Source: Hybos culiciformis (taxonomy: Eukaryota; Arthropoda; Insecta; Diptera; Hybotidae). Taken from it: a stretch of DNA of 64,000 nucleotides. This document shows, one piece after another, positions 10,433 to 24,000 of the stretch. The stretch covers positions 15,231,829 to 15,295,828 of the forward strand of contig OZ023275.1 in the NCBI GenBank assembly GCA_964007475.1. Direction: 5' to 3'. The position numbers and the translations under genes were made by a program. The notes beneath the pieces were generated by a model that ran no database searches, was not told the origin of the DNA, and saw nothing but the letters and a program-made list of their open reading frames with translations. The number at the start of each line of letters is the position of its first letter. Within the stretch, counting starts at the first letter, position 1.

Positions 10433-10972
10433 CCAAGTAACATTCATTATGGAAATTGTTTTATAATAACATAAAAACAATATTTAATCGACAAGGATTC
10501 GAAAATTAACTAAAGATTATGTACATTTTTCATTGGCCACAAAGAAGTTTTATAAAATAAATTCGAAATTCATAAAGTAGGTACTTACTATCTGCCTATT
10601 TAAATTTTAGAAAAGATTATTAAAAAGTGTAATTACGAATAAAATTAGAATTTTTTATTTTAAAAGTCTGCTGAAAAAATGAATATTTATAAAAATCTTG
10701 TTAACTAATTAATATTTATTTCAGTTACCTACCTAGGTATAGGTACCTACTGACAATTATCGGCTTCAGTTTTATATTAATTTTAATGATTTTGAAAAAC
10801 TAAAATAAAAAATTAACATTAGGTATCTTTTTATTTATTTCTATCAACAAATTTTTTCAGAACATAAAAATTTGAGATTATTCTAATAACTCAGTTACAT
10901 TAAAATAATATTAAAAATTATCGTGAAAATTCAGTGAGCGCGAAAGTTGTATATTTCTTATAAACTTCTGGA

Positions 10973-11225
10973 CCAGCACGGTCAATGAACTTCTACAACA
11001 GGAAAAGTAAACTAATGTATTTCTTCAAGGTCCTGTATTTGCCTATATTGTCAAAAAAAGAAGAAAACAAATTTTTTTTGTTTTAGTGAACTTTTTTTTT
11101 CTTTTTTTGAAAATCAAATAGGCCAATACGGGACTTTGAAATTGAAACACATCAAAAAACTTCATTCGACTATATGATAAAAAGGATAATTCCCTCTTCC
11201 GTTCATGTAAATTCATTGGTGCTGG
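10973..11225. repeat. loose imperfect inverted repeat
   Basis: The left arm (ccagcac..aatgaac through ggtcctgtatttgcctat, 10973-11047) partly matches the reverse complement of 11105-11225 (ccagcaccaatgaatt through gtcccgtattggcctat). There are many mismatches and length differences. It could be an eroded fold-back element. Confidence 0.35.
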
Positions 11226-12066
11226 CTGACACAAAAGATCAGTTTGTTCTTGTAATTAGGTATTCATTTTCACACATTATAAAAAGTCACGTTTTAATCA
11301 TATGTTTACTTAAAAATTTTTGTCGACGCTTTGCACATAATAAGACAAATCTAAATGTAAACGCTAGTACGGTGCGAGTATCAAACTTATGACACAGTTC
11401 TTTACAAATAATTTGCTGGGAGAACAAACTATTTACTAGAATTTTACAGTTTTTTAACAGATAATAAAATATATCTGTTATTTTTGAGCTGTCAATTTAA
11501 TAATTTTTTTGTGGAATTTTTTTGGAACAGAGCTAGTCAAAGAATATTAAAGAAATTAGATATTAGAATATTTGAAAGTAATTTTACTATTTTTTTTTTT
11601 TAATTAATGAAAATAAAATGAATTGCTCAAAAATTAGGAAAATTTCAATTAAAAAAAATTTAAATTCAAGCAAAAAACGACAATAAACGAAAAGAAATAT
11701 TAACAAAAAAAAAACGAAAAATCGAAAGTTACGAAAAGAAAAAAAGAAAATTTCCACGTCAAATAAACGTCATTAACTTTTTTTATTGCTTTAAAATCAA
11801 ATTAAAATTTTTTTTTAAATTAATAAAGGCAAGAAAGAACAGAACAATTTTTATACAAAAAAAAAAACAAAAGAAAAAACCAGACCAAGGCTGGCTGGAT
11901 TGAGTTTGAAATATTTTTATTTTAAATCGGAGAAAAAAATCGATAAAAATTTTCACCTACCTATTAAAGTTATAAATCACAATTTTAATTTAATTTAAAT
12001 ATTTTTTTTCCTAAATTTTGTGTTTAAAATAAAAATAAAAAAGAAATTAAAAAATTTTTCGACGAA

Positions 12067-15000
12067 ATGTGGTCAAACCAACAAATTGGTCAGCAACCGA
12101 CGGCCGCTATGGCCCCTCCACAAAAACAACAACAACAGCAACAGCAACAACAACACCATCATCAGCAAAAAGACCAAGATCCAGATCAAAGTAATTTTCT
12201 ACAACAGCAGGTAAACACTGAAGCTGAAGATTAAAATGCTAAAACTCAAAATATTCTTTTGGGTATTATCTACCTATAGCAGATTTTACTTTCGAAAAAT
12301 TTATTTAAATTTAATTTCTTTTCAACTTTTTTTAAATTCTTTAATTTTCTTTTTATAAATATAGGTTCATATTATTTCATATTATTCATATTATTGGGGG
12401 TTTTTTAAACTATCACAGCTAATAATTAAATTCGACGTATTTGAATCTAGTATTTCCAATTTATATTTTTTCGCATTTAAGGTATTTTTTGAATAGAACT
12501 AAAGCTTAAAAAACTAAACGTATAGATAGATGTGTAGGTAGTAAGCCTCGAAGAAAAATATTGATTTGTTACTAAAAATAAGCTATTAGGAACCTATGTA
12601 CGTATTCCGAGTTAATCAGAAATTGCGATTATTTATCCTAATAAATACATTTAGTTTTTAATTATTATACTTAATAATTATAATAAAAAAGAATTAAATT
12701 ATTTTATTAGTTTTTTTTTCTAATTTTAATATTAATTTCACATGCAACAAAACATAATGTAAATACAACTTAATTTTATTTATACCTATTCATTTTTGGA
12801 TTATAATAACTATGCACCTATGTATTTGTTGTGTTTTTTTTTTAATAATTATTTTTTCATGATCCGTTTACGGAAATTAATAAGTTTTAGGTACAAACTG
12901 AAGAAGTAAGTATCTAAGTACCTGCACAAAAATTAGTGTACCTATCTGTATATTTCGTAAAGTAAATAAATTATTAGACAGGTACCTATAAGAAAATCGA
13001 TATTGTGTTCTGAAAGAACACTCTAAAATCGGAAAAAAAATTTCATACATTTTTTAGTTAAATTTTTAAGTCAAAATATCTCAGGAAAGGTTTATCGTAA
13101 ATTTTTGTTTGAAAGCAGATGTAAGGAATGTGGTTTTTTTTAGAATCCAGCCTAATCGGTGAAGAGTGAAGACGTTCGAAAGCCTATATAGTGAATCTAG
13201 TGAATATAGTGAATGTTCTTATAAGCCTATATAGTGAATGAAGGGTAATAAGAGTTTGAGCCCGATCGCTGCAGGGGTTCAGAAATTATGATTTTTTTTG
13301 AAAAATGGTCAAACAATTTTTAATATAGTTTTGCATTAAAGTTCTGTTAATTCTTAAAGATTTTTCTCACGATATCAATTTTGAAAATGTAAAAATAAAT
13401 ATATATTTTAGAAAGAATAAATAAGTACATATCTATACAGGTAGTACCTAAGTATATTTATTTTTTTGATAATATATATAAATATTTATATTTATACTTT
13501 CAAAAATTAATATAATATAAGTAATACTTAAATTCAGTCCCCAAGTCTATTCCTTTTTTTATTTTTGGAATAAGATTAAATTATTTTGGGAGAGTAAACA
13601 TAATAAAAATTATCATTTCAAAAATTTTCATTCAAAGTCCAATGCGTTATCCAAATTGATTTTAAACAAATTATCGTTAAAAATTAGAAAAAAAAATCAT
13701 TCTTTTGTGATTTTCTAAAGACTAAAGCAGTGGACAAAAAATGAGGTTGTCAGATATTGAAATTATTAAAAACCGATAAAAGTGTTATCTAAAAAATATA
13801 AGTAATTAATTTTATTTTAAAATGCAGAAATTATTAAAATATTATATTACTTATATTAAACATTTCAATTTAACGCTAAGGACAAACATATTTAGGGTTC
13901 TAGTCTAGGGAAAGGTGAAAATTTTCCATTTTAAACGAAATTCAAGTATTTTCGAAAATGGGAAATTAATGTTTGTTATATTAATAATAATTATTAATAA
14001 TAAAAACGATTTTATGGGACAAAAATTGTCAAATACAGCTTATTACAACGTTACAAAAAATTACCCACATAAGAACTAACTTAATATTGCTTCATCAAAT
14101 AACAATAACAAACAAATTTTTCCAAAGAACAAAAGTTTTTTAAAAATTATTTTACATTACATTTTTAGTGGAATCAACAACAATTTAGACCGAATTATCA
14201 TCCATTTTATCAGCAGCCAGTTCAACAGCAACAACAGACACTTCCGCAACATCAACAACCAGTTCAACCCCAACATCAACCAATTCAACAACCCCAACAT
14301 CAACCAATTCAACAACCCCAACCAATTCAACAACCCCAACATCAACCAATTCAACAACCCCAACATCAACCAATTCAACAACCCCAACATCAACCAATTC
14401 AACAACCCCAACATCAACCAATTCAACAACCCCAACATCAACCAATTCAACAACCACAACATAAACTAATTCAACAAACGCCACACCAACCAATTCAACA
14501 ACCGCAACATCAACCAATTCAACAACAGCAACATCAACCTATCCAACAACAGCAACATCAACCTATGCAACAACACCAACAACCAGTTAAACAATTTGGT
14601 ATTCCTAATCAACCAAATCAGAACTGGTTTAATCCGTCAACATATTCTTTAAAACCAATTGAACAACCAGAATATCTGAAGAATTTTTCCAATTTAGAAC
14701 AAACAAAAAATTGGCAAAATAACATTACTCAACCTCTTAATGAGTTAAATCAACAACAGGAAGAACAACAGCATATCTTACCTTCAAGCTCAACTACAAG
14801 TTCAGTTGGGACTCCTATTAATTCAAATAAAAATCTAGAAATGAATTCTAACGAGGGTTGGGGAGATTGGGGTGAAGATTGGAATGAAAATCAGCAGAAT
14901 CAAAGGCTTCAGCAACAGAATCAGATATTATCATCGAATTCACAGCAGAAAACTCCACCGACAGATCTGTTCCAGCCTCCATTTCAACAGCAACAAGTTC

Positions 15001-18000
15001 TAAATCAAAATGTCGGAATTTTTAATTCGATTGAGGACAGCTTTCAGACTGAAGCGAATGATAATTGGAAATGGGGAGGAACTGATAATTTAAATCAGAA
15101 TTTACCGCAAACAATTTCTAATTCACAGCAACCAGAGCTATCAACTAACAATTATAATAATAATCCTAACGAAATCTTAAATAATTTAGAAACTAATTTA
15201 AATGATTTATCATATTTTTCAAATACTATTGACGGAGGTCAAAACAATAAATTTGATAATAAATCAAAAGGTTTAGTTAAACAAGAACTTTCTTCAATAG
15301 AAGAAAATATATATCCACCTCCGGAGAATTTATTGTTGCCATCTTTAACATCAGAGAATCGTGTTTTAAACCCGGGTTTTTCTAGTTTATTGGGAAATGA
15401 AGACGATTTTCAAGACATGATTAGTCATAACCTTAAAAAGGAAGAAAAACTTGAATCAGTCTCACAAAATAATAATTCGGATATTCCAAGACTTGAAAAT
15501 AGTCAAGTTTTATCGAAAGGAGGTCCTCCACTAGGAAATCCACCAATAAATCTTGGAAAAATAAGCTCCAATCCTTTCAAAAGGTCAGGACAAGCTCAAA
15601 GAGCCAGTATTTTGAGCGCATTGTCATCTGCTCCAAATGTAACGACTGCGAATCAGCCTATCACTGAAAGAACACCTCCTCCGCCACCTTTACAATTTCA
15701 ATCTCGACCCCAACAACATATTTTCGAAAACTCTGAAAACATTCAATCGGCAACCAATAATCAAACCGAAAATATAGAGTTTTGTGCCAATGATCGAAAT
15801 CAGTACTTACAAACATCTCAATTTTCCGAAGATGGCGGTTACAATGCCAATCAGGAGCAACAAGGACAAATAGACATTGATAACAATTTTCCACCACCAG
15901 GCTTATCACGCTTAGTTTTAGGTCAGCCTGAATCAAGTAACACAAATCAAACATCTGAAGAAATTCCTCCGGGTTTAGATCGAATGGTGACAGGATTAAC
16001 ATCACCAACCAATTTAGAACGTCAAGCTGATGGGCAAGATATGATTCCTTCGCCAAGATACGCAATGCAAAGAGAAGATATTGACATACAGCCTAATATC
16101 GATATAACATCAGATAGAAATTTGTACTTAGTGCCTGGTGAAAGTGAACATCACGAACAGGTAACTCAGCAAAACCATTTGCATTCTCAAGCACATCATC
16201 AACAAAACATTGTTCAACGAGGTGTTACAGATTACGACAATTTCTCAGAGACTGAGCAACGTGATGTTGATGGTGAGAATCTAGAAGACGTACAACGCTC
16301 AACTGACTTATCAGCCCGCGACGAGCCACTAGAAGGTGCTAATATTACTGATGCTATTCCTTCAGGTACACTTAACAATGAGACTGAATCTAGTCTAACT
16401 GTAGAAACACATTTAAAAGATTATTCTAATCCATCAACTCAAAATGATGAAAGTGATCAACATTTGAGGGTGAGAAATCGCGAAGAAAAGAAAAAGCGAA
16501 ACAATCATCAACACCAATCTCAATATTCAAAAGAATCTAAAAAGAAAGAACGCTATGACACTGAGGAGACGGATACTAGTGGAGATAGACGTAGACGTGA
16601 TGGCCGTGAAAATAGAGAAAGGGGAGAGAAAGATCATCGTAGACAACGGGAAAAAAATCGAGAAGGTCGTGGGGAGAAACATCGTGATGATAAGGAAGCT
16701 CGTCGTGGTGGTGACAAATATGATCGTCGCTATAAATATGAAACTGATTCAAGATACGAAACAGAAGGCTCACGTTATGATAGACGAACTGACCGATACG
16801 ACAGAGAATATGATGATCACAGACGAGAAAATGAATACAGACGTGATAATGNNNNNNNNNNNNNNNNNNNNNNNNNNNNNNNNNNNNNNNNNNNNNNNNN
16901 NNNNNNNNNNNNNNNNNNNNNNNNNNNNNNNNNNNNNNNNNNNNNNNNNNNNNNNNNNNNNNNNNNNNNNNNNNNNNNNNNNNNNNNNNNNNNNNNNNNN
17001 NNNNNNNNNNNNNNNNNNNNNNNNNNNNNNNNNNNNNNNNNNNNNNNNNNNCCGTATGCTTACTATCAACAACAACAGCAGTATTATGAGCAATTAAGAC
17101 GAACTAATCCACAGGCGTATGCGGAATGGTATAAAAAGTACTATGCAGCTTCTCAACAAAGCCAAAACGATCTTCTCAATACAACTGATGGACGAGAGTC
17201 GGTTCATTCAGGTAGATCATCAGCTAATAATGATAAAGACAGGTAAGTCATTGAAAAAATAATTTTATTTTTGATTGGGTTAAAAAAACAATTTTTATTT
17301 TTTTTTTTAAAGAATGCTTATAGGTTTTGAAAATAAAAAAAAAAATGTTTGTTTAATTTTTCAAGTACACATACTTAGTATTTGAATTGACAAAGCCAGT
17401 GACAAAGCTTTCTAATTCAAAATATTTGAAAATTTAAACAAAATTAAATAGAAACAGAGAAAGTTAGAAATATGCAATTAATTATGCCATATAACTTAAG
17501 TTTATAATATTCACAATTAAAGAAATATTTAAGTATTCACAGCAAATTCATGTTTTTGTTTCTTATAATACGGTTACGGATGGTCGTTATGATCGATTAT
17601 GAAACTAGTCAGAGGAATAAATGAAAGAAAAATAAAAAATTGGTCAATTTGGAGAATTTATATGTGTTGAATTTATAAAGTATAGTAGTTATTTTAATCT
17701 TAAGTAAAAAAAAAACATATAAGCGTTCTATTTTTTGTAGAAATGTCAAAAAAGTGTGATTTTGTGATGCTTTTATTAATGAAAATATACAGTAAATTTG
17801 TAAATAACATTTTTTAAGAAAATAATAACATTTTTAGATGTGCAGTGAAGACTGTTTTTATTTTTCAAAATGTGTTAAATACAATTTTTTTGAGCTCATT
17901 ATCATTTTTAGAAAATTTTTCTTTTCAGTCCTGGCTTTATTTTTTCATATATATATATATTTAGTCAAAAAATTTTCTTCTTTTTTTTGTTATTTATTTT

Positions 18001-21000
18001 ACATATATTTCTATTATTTCACAATTTAATATTCATAAATTTTTCATCAAATTGAAGAAAAACCCATATTTAAGTATATGAAAATTCAAATAATATTAAT
18101 TCTTTTATATAAGTTAAAAATATATTCATAATGTCATATGTATGTACATAATAAATTCTATATATATTTACATTACCAGTTGTTTAAACTTATTTTTCAT
18201 CATATCTAAAGTATTATAATAAATAAGTGTCAATAAAGTTTATTTTATAATAAATAACAATCAACTGCAGCACCATTTAATTTGAGACAGAAGTATTTAT
18301 GTACTGTTTCTAACTACACATATGTTTTTTTTAAGCTGATGTTAAAACTCATTTTGAAAAGGTGATCCTAATATTGGATAGATAATTTTGGTTAATAAAA
18401 GAATTAGATATTAAAAAGAATTGTATTGTAAAATTACTTTTAATGAAGAAGTTAATTAGTTTAAACAAATTCTGAACTGAATACAGAAAATATGATAGTT
18501 CATAATATGATGCGATATGATTAAAAAAAAAAAAATTCAAATCATTTTTTACATTAGGTGTAGATAGTATTATTTAAAAAAACGTTTCATAAGTAATTAA
18601 AACCTTATTATTATGTTTTCAATTTTCGCAAACTTTTCAATACAATCATACAATCCTTATTTCGATTAGTGCAATCAGAAAAGATTTCAAATTTGAGATA
18701 ATTTCCCAGTAACAACATATTTTTTTTGCTTAGGGCGCACAATAAAAAAATTAAAAAAACAATTCTCCAGCTTTTGGGGACAGATTTCTCTGGAACTGAT
18801 TTTTTGACATTTATGTATTACTATTATAATAATTGTGTATATAAACTTTCAACAAATATACATGTATATATATATAAAGAAAACATAAACTATAATAGGT
18901 ATAGCAATCATCATCAATACATTTCACATCAATTTCGTCAACAAAATGAATTTCATCGTAGTTTTATCATGCAACAATCAAATATTACATCAACTCCGAA
19001 TTGCTCAATGTTACTTGATAATCAAAAACATACTTATGGTGGTAATGCTTTAAGTGGTGGTCAATCGACTGGAAATTTATCACAGTATGGTGGTGGTAAT
19101 GGTGAATATTTAGGAATCTCACGTTCATATTATGCACGAAGTGAATATTCAGATACAAGGTGCTTAATATTGCTGTGTAATAAGAACAAAATTAACACAA
19201 AAAAAAAAAAAAAAATTAAGCTATAAATTAGATTAAACAAAAAAAATTTACATTTACATAATTATTGGTATTTTTAGTATGGTATTATTCGTAATATGAA
19301 TGGTCTTTGTATATTTATTATAAAAGAAAACTTATTAATTGATGTAACTACTCTGTTAGTTTTATTTTGCTAGACATTATTTAATATTAATTATTTCTTA
19401 AAGGGCATGGTATTTACAATTTTTTTTTGTCTTCTTAAATTTATTTATAAATAATAACGGTCTGGTTATAATGAAATAGTAATTCAATGTATCTGAGAAT
19501 ATCATATTGAGATAAAAAATGGCCAGCGCATTATTATATTCTTATTATTCTTAACAAAGGTGTACACTATTTTGGCTGTAAATAACATTGGCTTATATAA
19601 ATCGAGGAGTTTTGCATCGCATTACATAGAATTATAACCAGTCCTTCACTTTTGAAAAAAAATACTAGTTACTAGTACTACCTACTACTAGTTGAATAGT
19701 TATTTAAATTGCGCCATATTTATTAGGCTAACCCTAATACTATTATTAATATTTTCTTTTCTATTTATTTTTCAAATTGTTTCAAAAACTAAATTTTCAA
19801 CTATTTTAGATAGTGTATCGTTTTGATTACACTTGAATATTTTATTTTTGTTTTGCTTAGATTTTGATAAATTAAATATAATCAGAGAAAACTTAAAATA
19901 TGTATATGATTTTAATAAAGACGAAGAAAATAAATATAGGAATTCAAATAATAAAATCGAACTCATTGATGTTTATAGTTTTTAGATAATTTGAACCTGT
20001 TACACATGACAAGACATTATTAATTTACTATTATTTTTTCATTAATATTTACATTTTATTAATTTTTCATATCATAAATTGCTTTTTAAAAGTTTTTTTT
20101 TTTAATTATTTATATATTAAAGTTTTTTAGAGCGCATGAAATTTAATTTTTCATTTTTACTTTATTTATATGTTAGATATCGTCATAAAATTTGAACTAA
20201 AACAATGATTAAAAATTTTGCGACAAAGTTTTATTTGTCTTCAATTTTGTACACGAACAAATATAATTGAAATCTATCAATGTTAAATGAAATGTAAATC
20301 AAAAACATTGAATATTCGAACTTTGTGTTCTTTATCAAAATGATTTCTCTTTTTAATTGAAATTCATTTAGATAGTTTTCTTTTAAATTTTTGGTTGTCT
20401 TACTACATTATTACTATTTTAAATTTCGAATCATGGTTTTAATTTGAATTTAAAATTTAATGGAAAATTTTGATTATGAAAAAAAAAATTTAGATTAGTG
20501 AAAATGGATTTCATAAAAGATAATTATTTTATAAGGTATCCAGAATAATTATTTTGAATCTCATTCTCCAAGTCTAAATTTTAAGCGAATCAATGTTTTC
20601 CATTTTATAGATTCATTTATTTAGATTTACAAGTGTTTTTATAGTAATCTATCTATGTATATATATTATATATAATTATGTGTATTATATTTAGGAGAGT
20701 CGAAAAATTAATTTACATATTGTTTTAAATAATTTACTCCAAATGTTAATAGCAAAAAATATATATTTTTTTTTCCATTCGTTTGAAAAAAAAATAATTT
20801 AGGCCAGAAAATGTACCTATTAGTTTGGTAAAAGAAATTGATTCTACTTCTAATGATCCACAACGTTTAACACCGCATAAGTTCACAAATGATCATTCGA
20901 CAGTATCGTTGTCAGCTGGATTGTTGGTTTGTGTGAAACCAAAACATTCACAAAACGGCATTACAAATGTTGTTCGAATTATGAAAATCGGAGCTAATGA

Positions 21001-24000
21001 TTCTACAAAGCGATTATTTCATAGTTTCCCTGGGCCATTGATACGTGGTTTAACTCACAAAAAGACAATTATTGAATTTTGTGAAGATCAAATTCGATTG
21101 GGACCAACTTCATTCAATAACACTGTAATTCGATCGCGACAGAATTCAATGTCTAGCTTATGTTCAACTAACAATGCCCAGAAAGCTTCATTCACTTTAA
21201 TGTGGAATTTATTAATTTTGTTGTTACGTCAAAATGGGGTAAGTGTTGTCAATTAGCATTTTAAACATACATCTTATTGAAATTATATTTTAGATGGTTG
21301 TGGGTACTGATATTGCAGAATTGTTAATGAAAAATAAAATTCAATTTCCATATGATACATTGGTACAAAAAAATCCGAATACTCGTGAAATTGTTGAAAA
21401 TATAAACAGTGAAGAACCAGAAAAAAAAACTAACGAAAATTCTGGAAGTGATTCTGAAAGTAAGGAAGAATCTGTTGAAGATGCAGATGATTCAGATGAT
21501 AGTAAATTTTTGTCTGAAGATGAAATTACCGACAAATTTCGGAATCACTTATTGTATGGGAATGTTAATGAAGCATTGGAGTGGGCTACTGATAATAATT
21601 TATGGGGACACGCATTATTTTTGGCTTCAAAAGTCGATAAACGTTCGCACGCTAACGTTATGATGAAATTTGCAAATAAACTGAGTTTAAATGATCCTCT
21701 GCAAACATTATATCAACTAATGAGCGGCAGAACTCCATCGAGTGTTACCAGTTGCCAAGATGAAAAATGGGGAGACTGGAGACCACACCTGGCTATGATT
21801 TTATCAAACACTTCTCAAAAACCAGAATTAGATCGAAAGGCTATAACAACACTAGGCGATACTTTATTACAAAGAAGTGACTTATTTGCAGCTCATTTTT
21901 GCTATTTGATGGCTCAAGTAGGTTTTGGAAAATATTCACAGACAATCAATCAGGAGCAATCATTTATTTCTAACTCTCACAACAGTGTCAGGTATTGAAA
22001 ATTTACTTCAATAAATAAACGTCAATTTATAAATTTGTATTAACATTTTAGATTGGTTTTACTTGGATCATTGCATACAAGGCCATTTACAGAATTCGCC
22101 ACAAATGAAGCCATAATGATGACTGAAATTTATGAATATGCATGTTCATTGAATGATGAGAAATTTTCTATTATAGATTTTCAGGTTCGAAAAGTTTCTT
22201 TCTTAGTAATTTATTGTAAATTCGAACTCTTTTTAAAAATCTTATTTCCTGTATTTTTCCTCCTTTCTGAAACCAACCATGTTGTTCGTAATTAGTACAA
22301 TAACTTATAATAAAAATATTTAATATACATAAAATGGAACGTTTTTTCTTATTCCAGCCTTACAAATATTTATTAGCTAGCAGAATGCTTGATTATGGTC
22401 ATCATTTGAAAACTTTAACATACATGGAACAAGTTTCACATCATATTCAGAGGAATTCAACAAAATATGATCCGGGATTTATTGAAAAAGTTTACAATTT
22501 ATCAGAACAGCTAAAACATTATGATCCAGTTTTAGAAAAAACAATGGATGATCAATTAGAAACCGAGGGAAATCAATCTGTGTCAGTTGAAGATCAATTG
22601 TGGTTGCAAGACTTAAAAAATATTTTGGCAGAATGCAAAGTAATTTTTTTTGTACAAATAAAATATAAAATTCAATATTCGTCGATATAACTTCATTTCT
22701 CCTTGTATTAAATCAGTATATTTATTATTTAATAAATTTTAATTAAAATATTTTTATTACGTAATTAATCAAAATTTAATACAAAATCAATTGTTTTTTT
22801 TTTGTCTTAAATTTTTGTTTGATCAAAAATTGTATTAAAAAATGGATGCATAATGTTTATTTTTTTAGACTGATAATGGGTATGCTTTGCCCAATTACGA
22901 ACAAGATTTTAATCAACATCGTTCTGAAATAGATCAACAATTCGTACAAATAAATCAACAATTCAGTCAATTATCAACGCAATATAATAATTATGATCCA
23001 TTGCAAAATCAAAATGTGCCTAATAATATGCAACAACATCAAGAGTCACCGACAAATCCTCCCCAATTTTACAATCCAAATGATATGGATGCGAGACCGG
23101 TTGCTGACACTCAAGATTATGCTAATTATGTAGGTCATAGTACTGAAACAAACGGAAATTATATACAATCTGCTAATTATCAGTCGGAATATCCAAATGA
23201 TAACCAAATGAATAATGGTTCAAATCATCATGGTGGTCACGGTAATTATGAATATTGGGACCAATATCAGCAACCAGATGATGTGAGTATATAAAAAAAT
23301 TGGTTTCAAGTTTATTAGCTAATAATTTACAAATATTCTTAGTCAGAATAAAATATTCACTATCTTTGATTGTTTTAACCGTCTAAAAATATCGAAATTT
23401 CAAAAATTTGAGGCAATTTAAGTTTTAATTCTAACTTCTTAGTAATAATTTTCAATCAGTTTATCTGAGTAAGGTGACAAATAAATAATGGTTTACTAAC
23501 TTTTTTCACACAATGGTTCCTAACTTTTGTGGAATTGAAAAGGTCCGCAAAATAGTAGCAAAGGTACAAGTTTTTGAAAAATTATATGCTGTTTCAAATA
23601 AAAATCTTGATATAAGTCATTCATAAAAATTGAAGAAATATATTTTTTTCACCATCATAAGCAGTAAGCGAAATCAATTAAAGCTTTTTTCAATACAAGT
23701 TGTGGAAGACCTTGTGTATAATATATTATTAGGTTCATTAATTTTTTAATTTAAAATCATATTTACATTATTTTTTACTAACATTTTTTTTGTATTTTTG
23801 TTTTAAATTAAATTATAATGCAAACCCAGGATAAATCATTAGAAAATAATTCACTTCCATTAAATGAATCATTTAAAACTGAAAAATATGTTAAATTTGA
23901 AGAAAGTCCCAAGAAACGGGTATCCTCTGTACGTGAAGAAAAACAACAGCAACAACAGCAGAAATCAGAACTTAAAATCTTAAATAATAATAGTAGTTCA

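Larger units (their letters stand above)
8796..12066. other. intergenic region between Sec22 and Sec16, with MITE-like elements
   Basis: This 3.3-kb stretch separates two divergently transcribed secretory genes. It contains two well-defined inverted-repeat elements (9292-9614 and 10106-10432), a looser inverted repeat at about 10973-11225, and the 5' UTRs and promoters of Sec22 and Sec16. Purine-rich sequence at 11600-11760 precedes the Sec16 leader. No protein gene was recognised. Confidence 0.6.

Noticed and set aside
14157..14517. Open frames on the - strand across the Sec16 repeat (leucine- and valine-rich)
   Set aside because: They are reverse-frame readings of the 24-bp coding minisatellite, which keeps several frames open; no independent gene signals.
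15661..16065. 134-codon - strand frame inside Sec16 exon 2
   Set aside because: Wholly antisense to an exon with clear Sec16 coding continuity; no recognisable protein.
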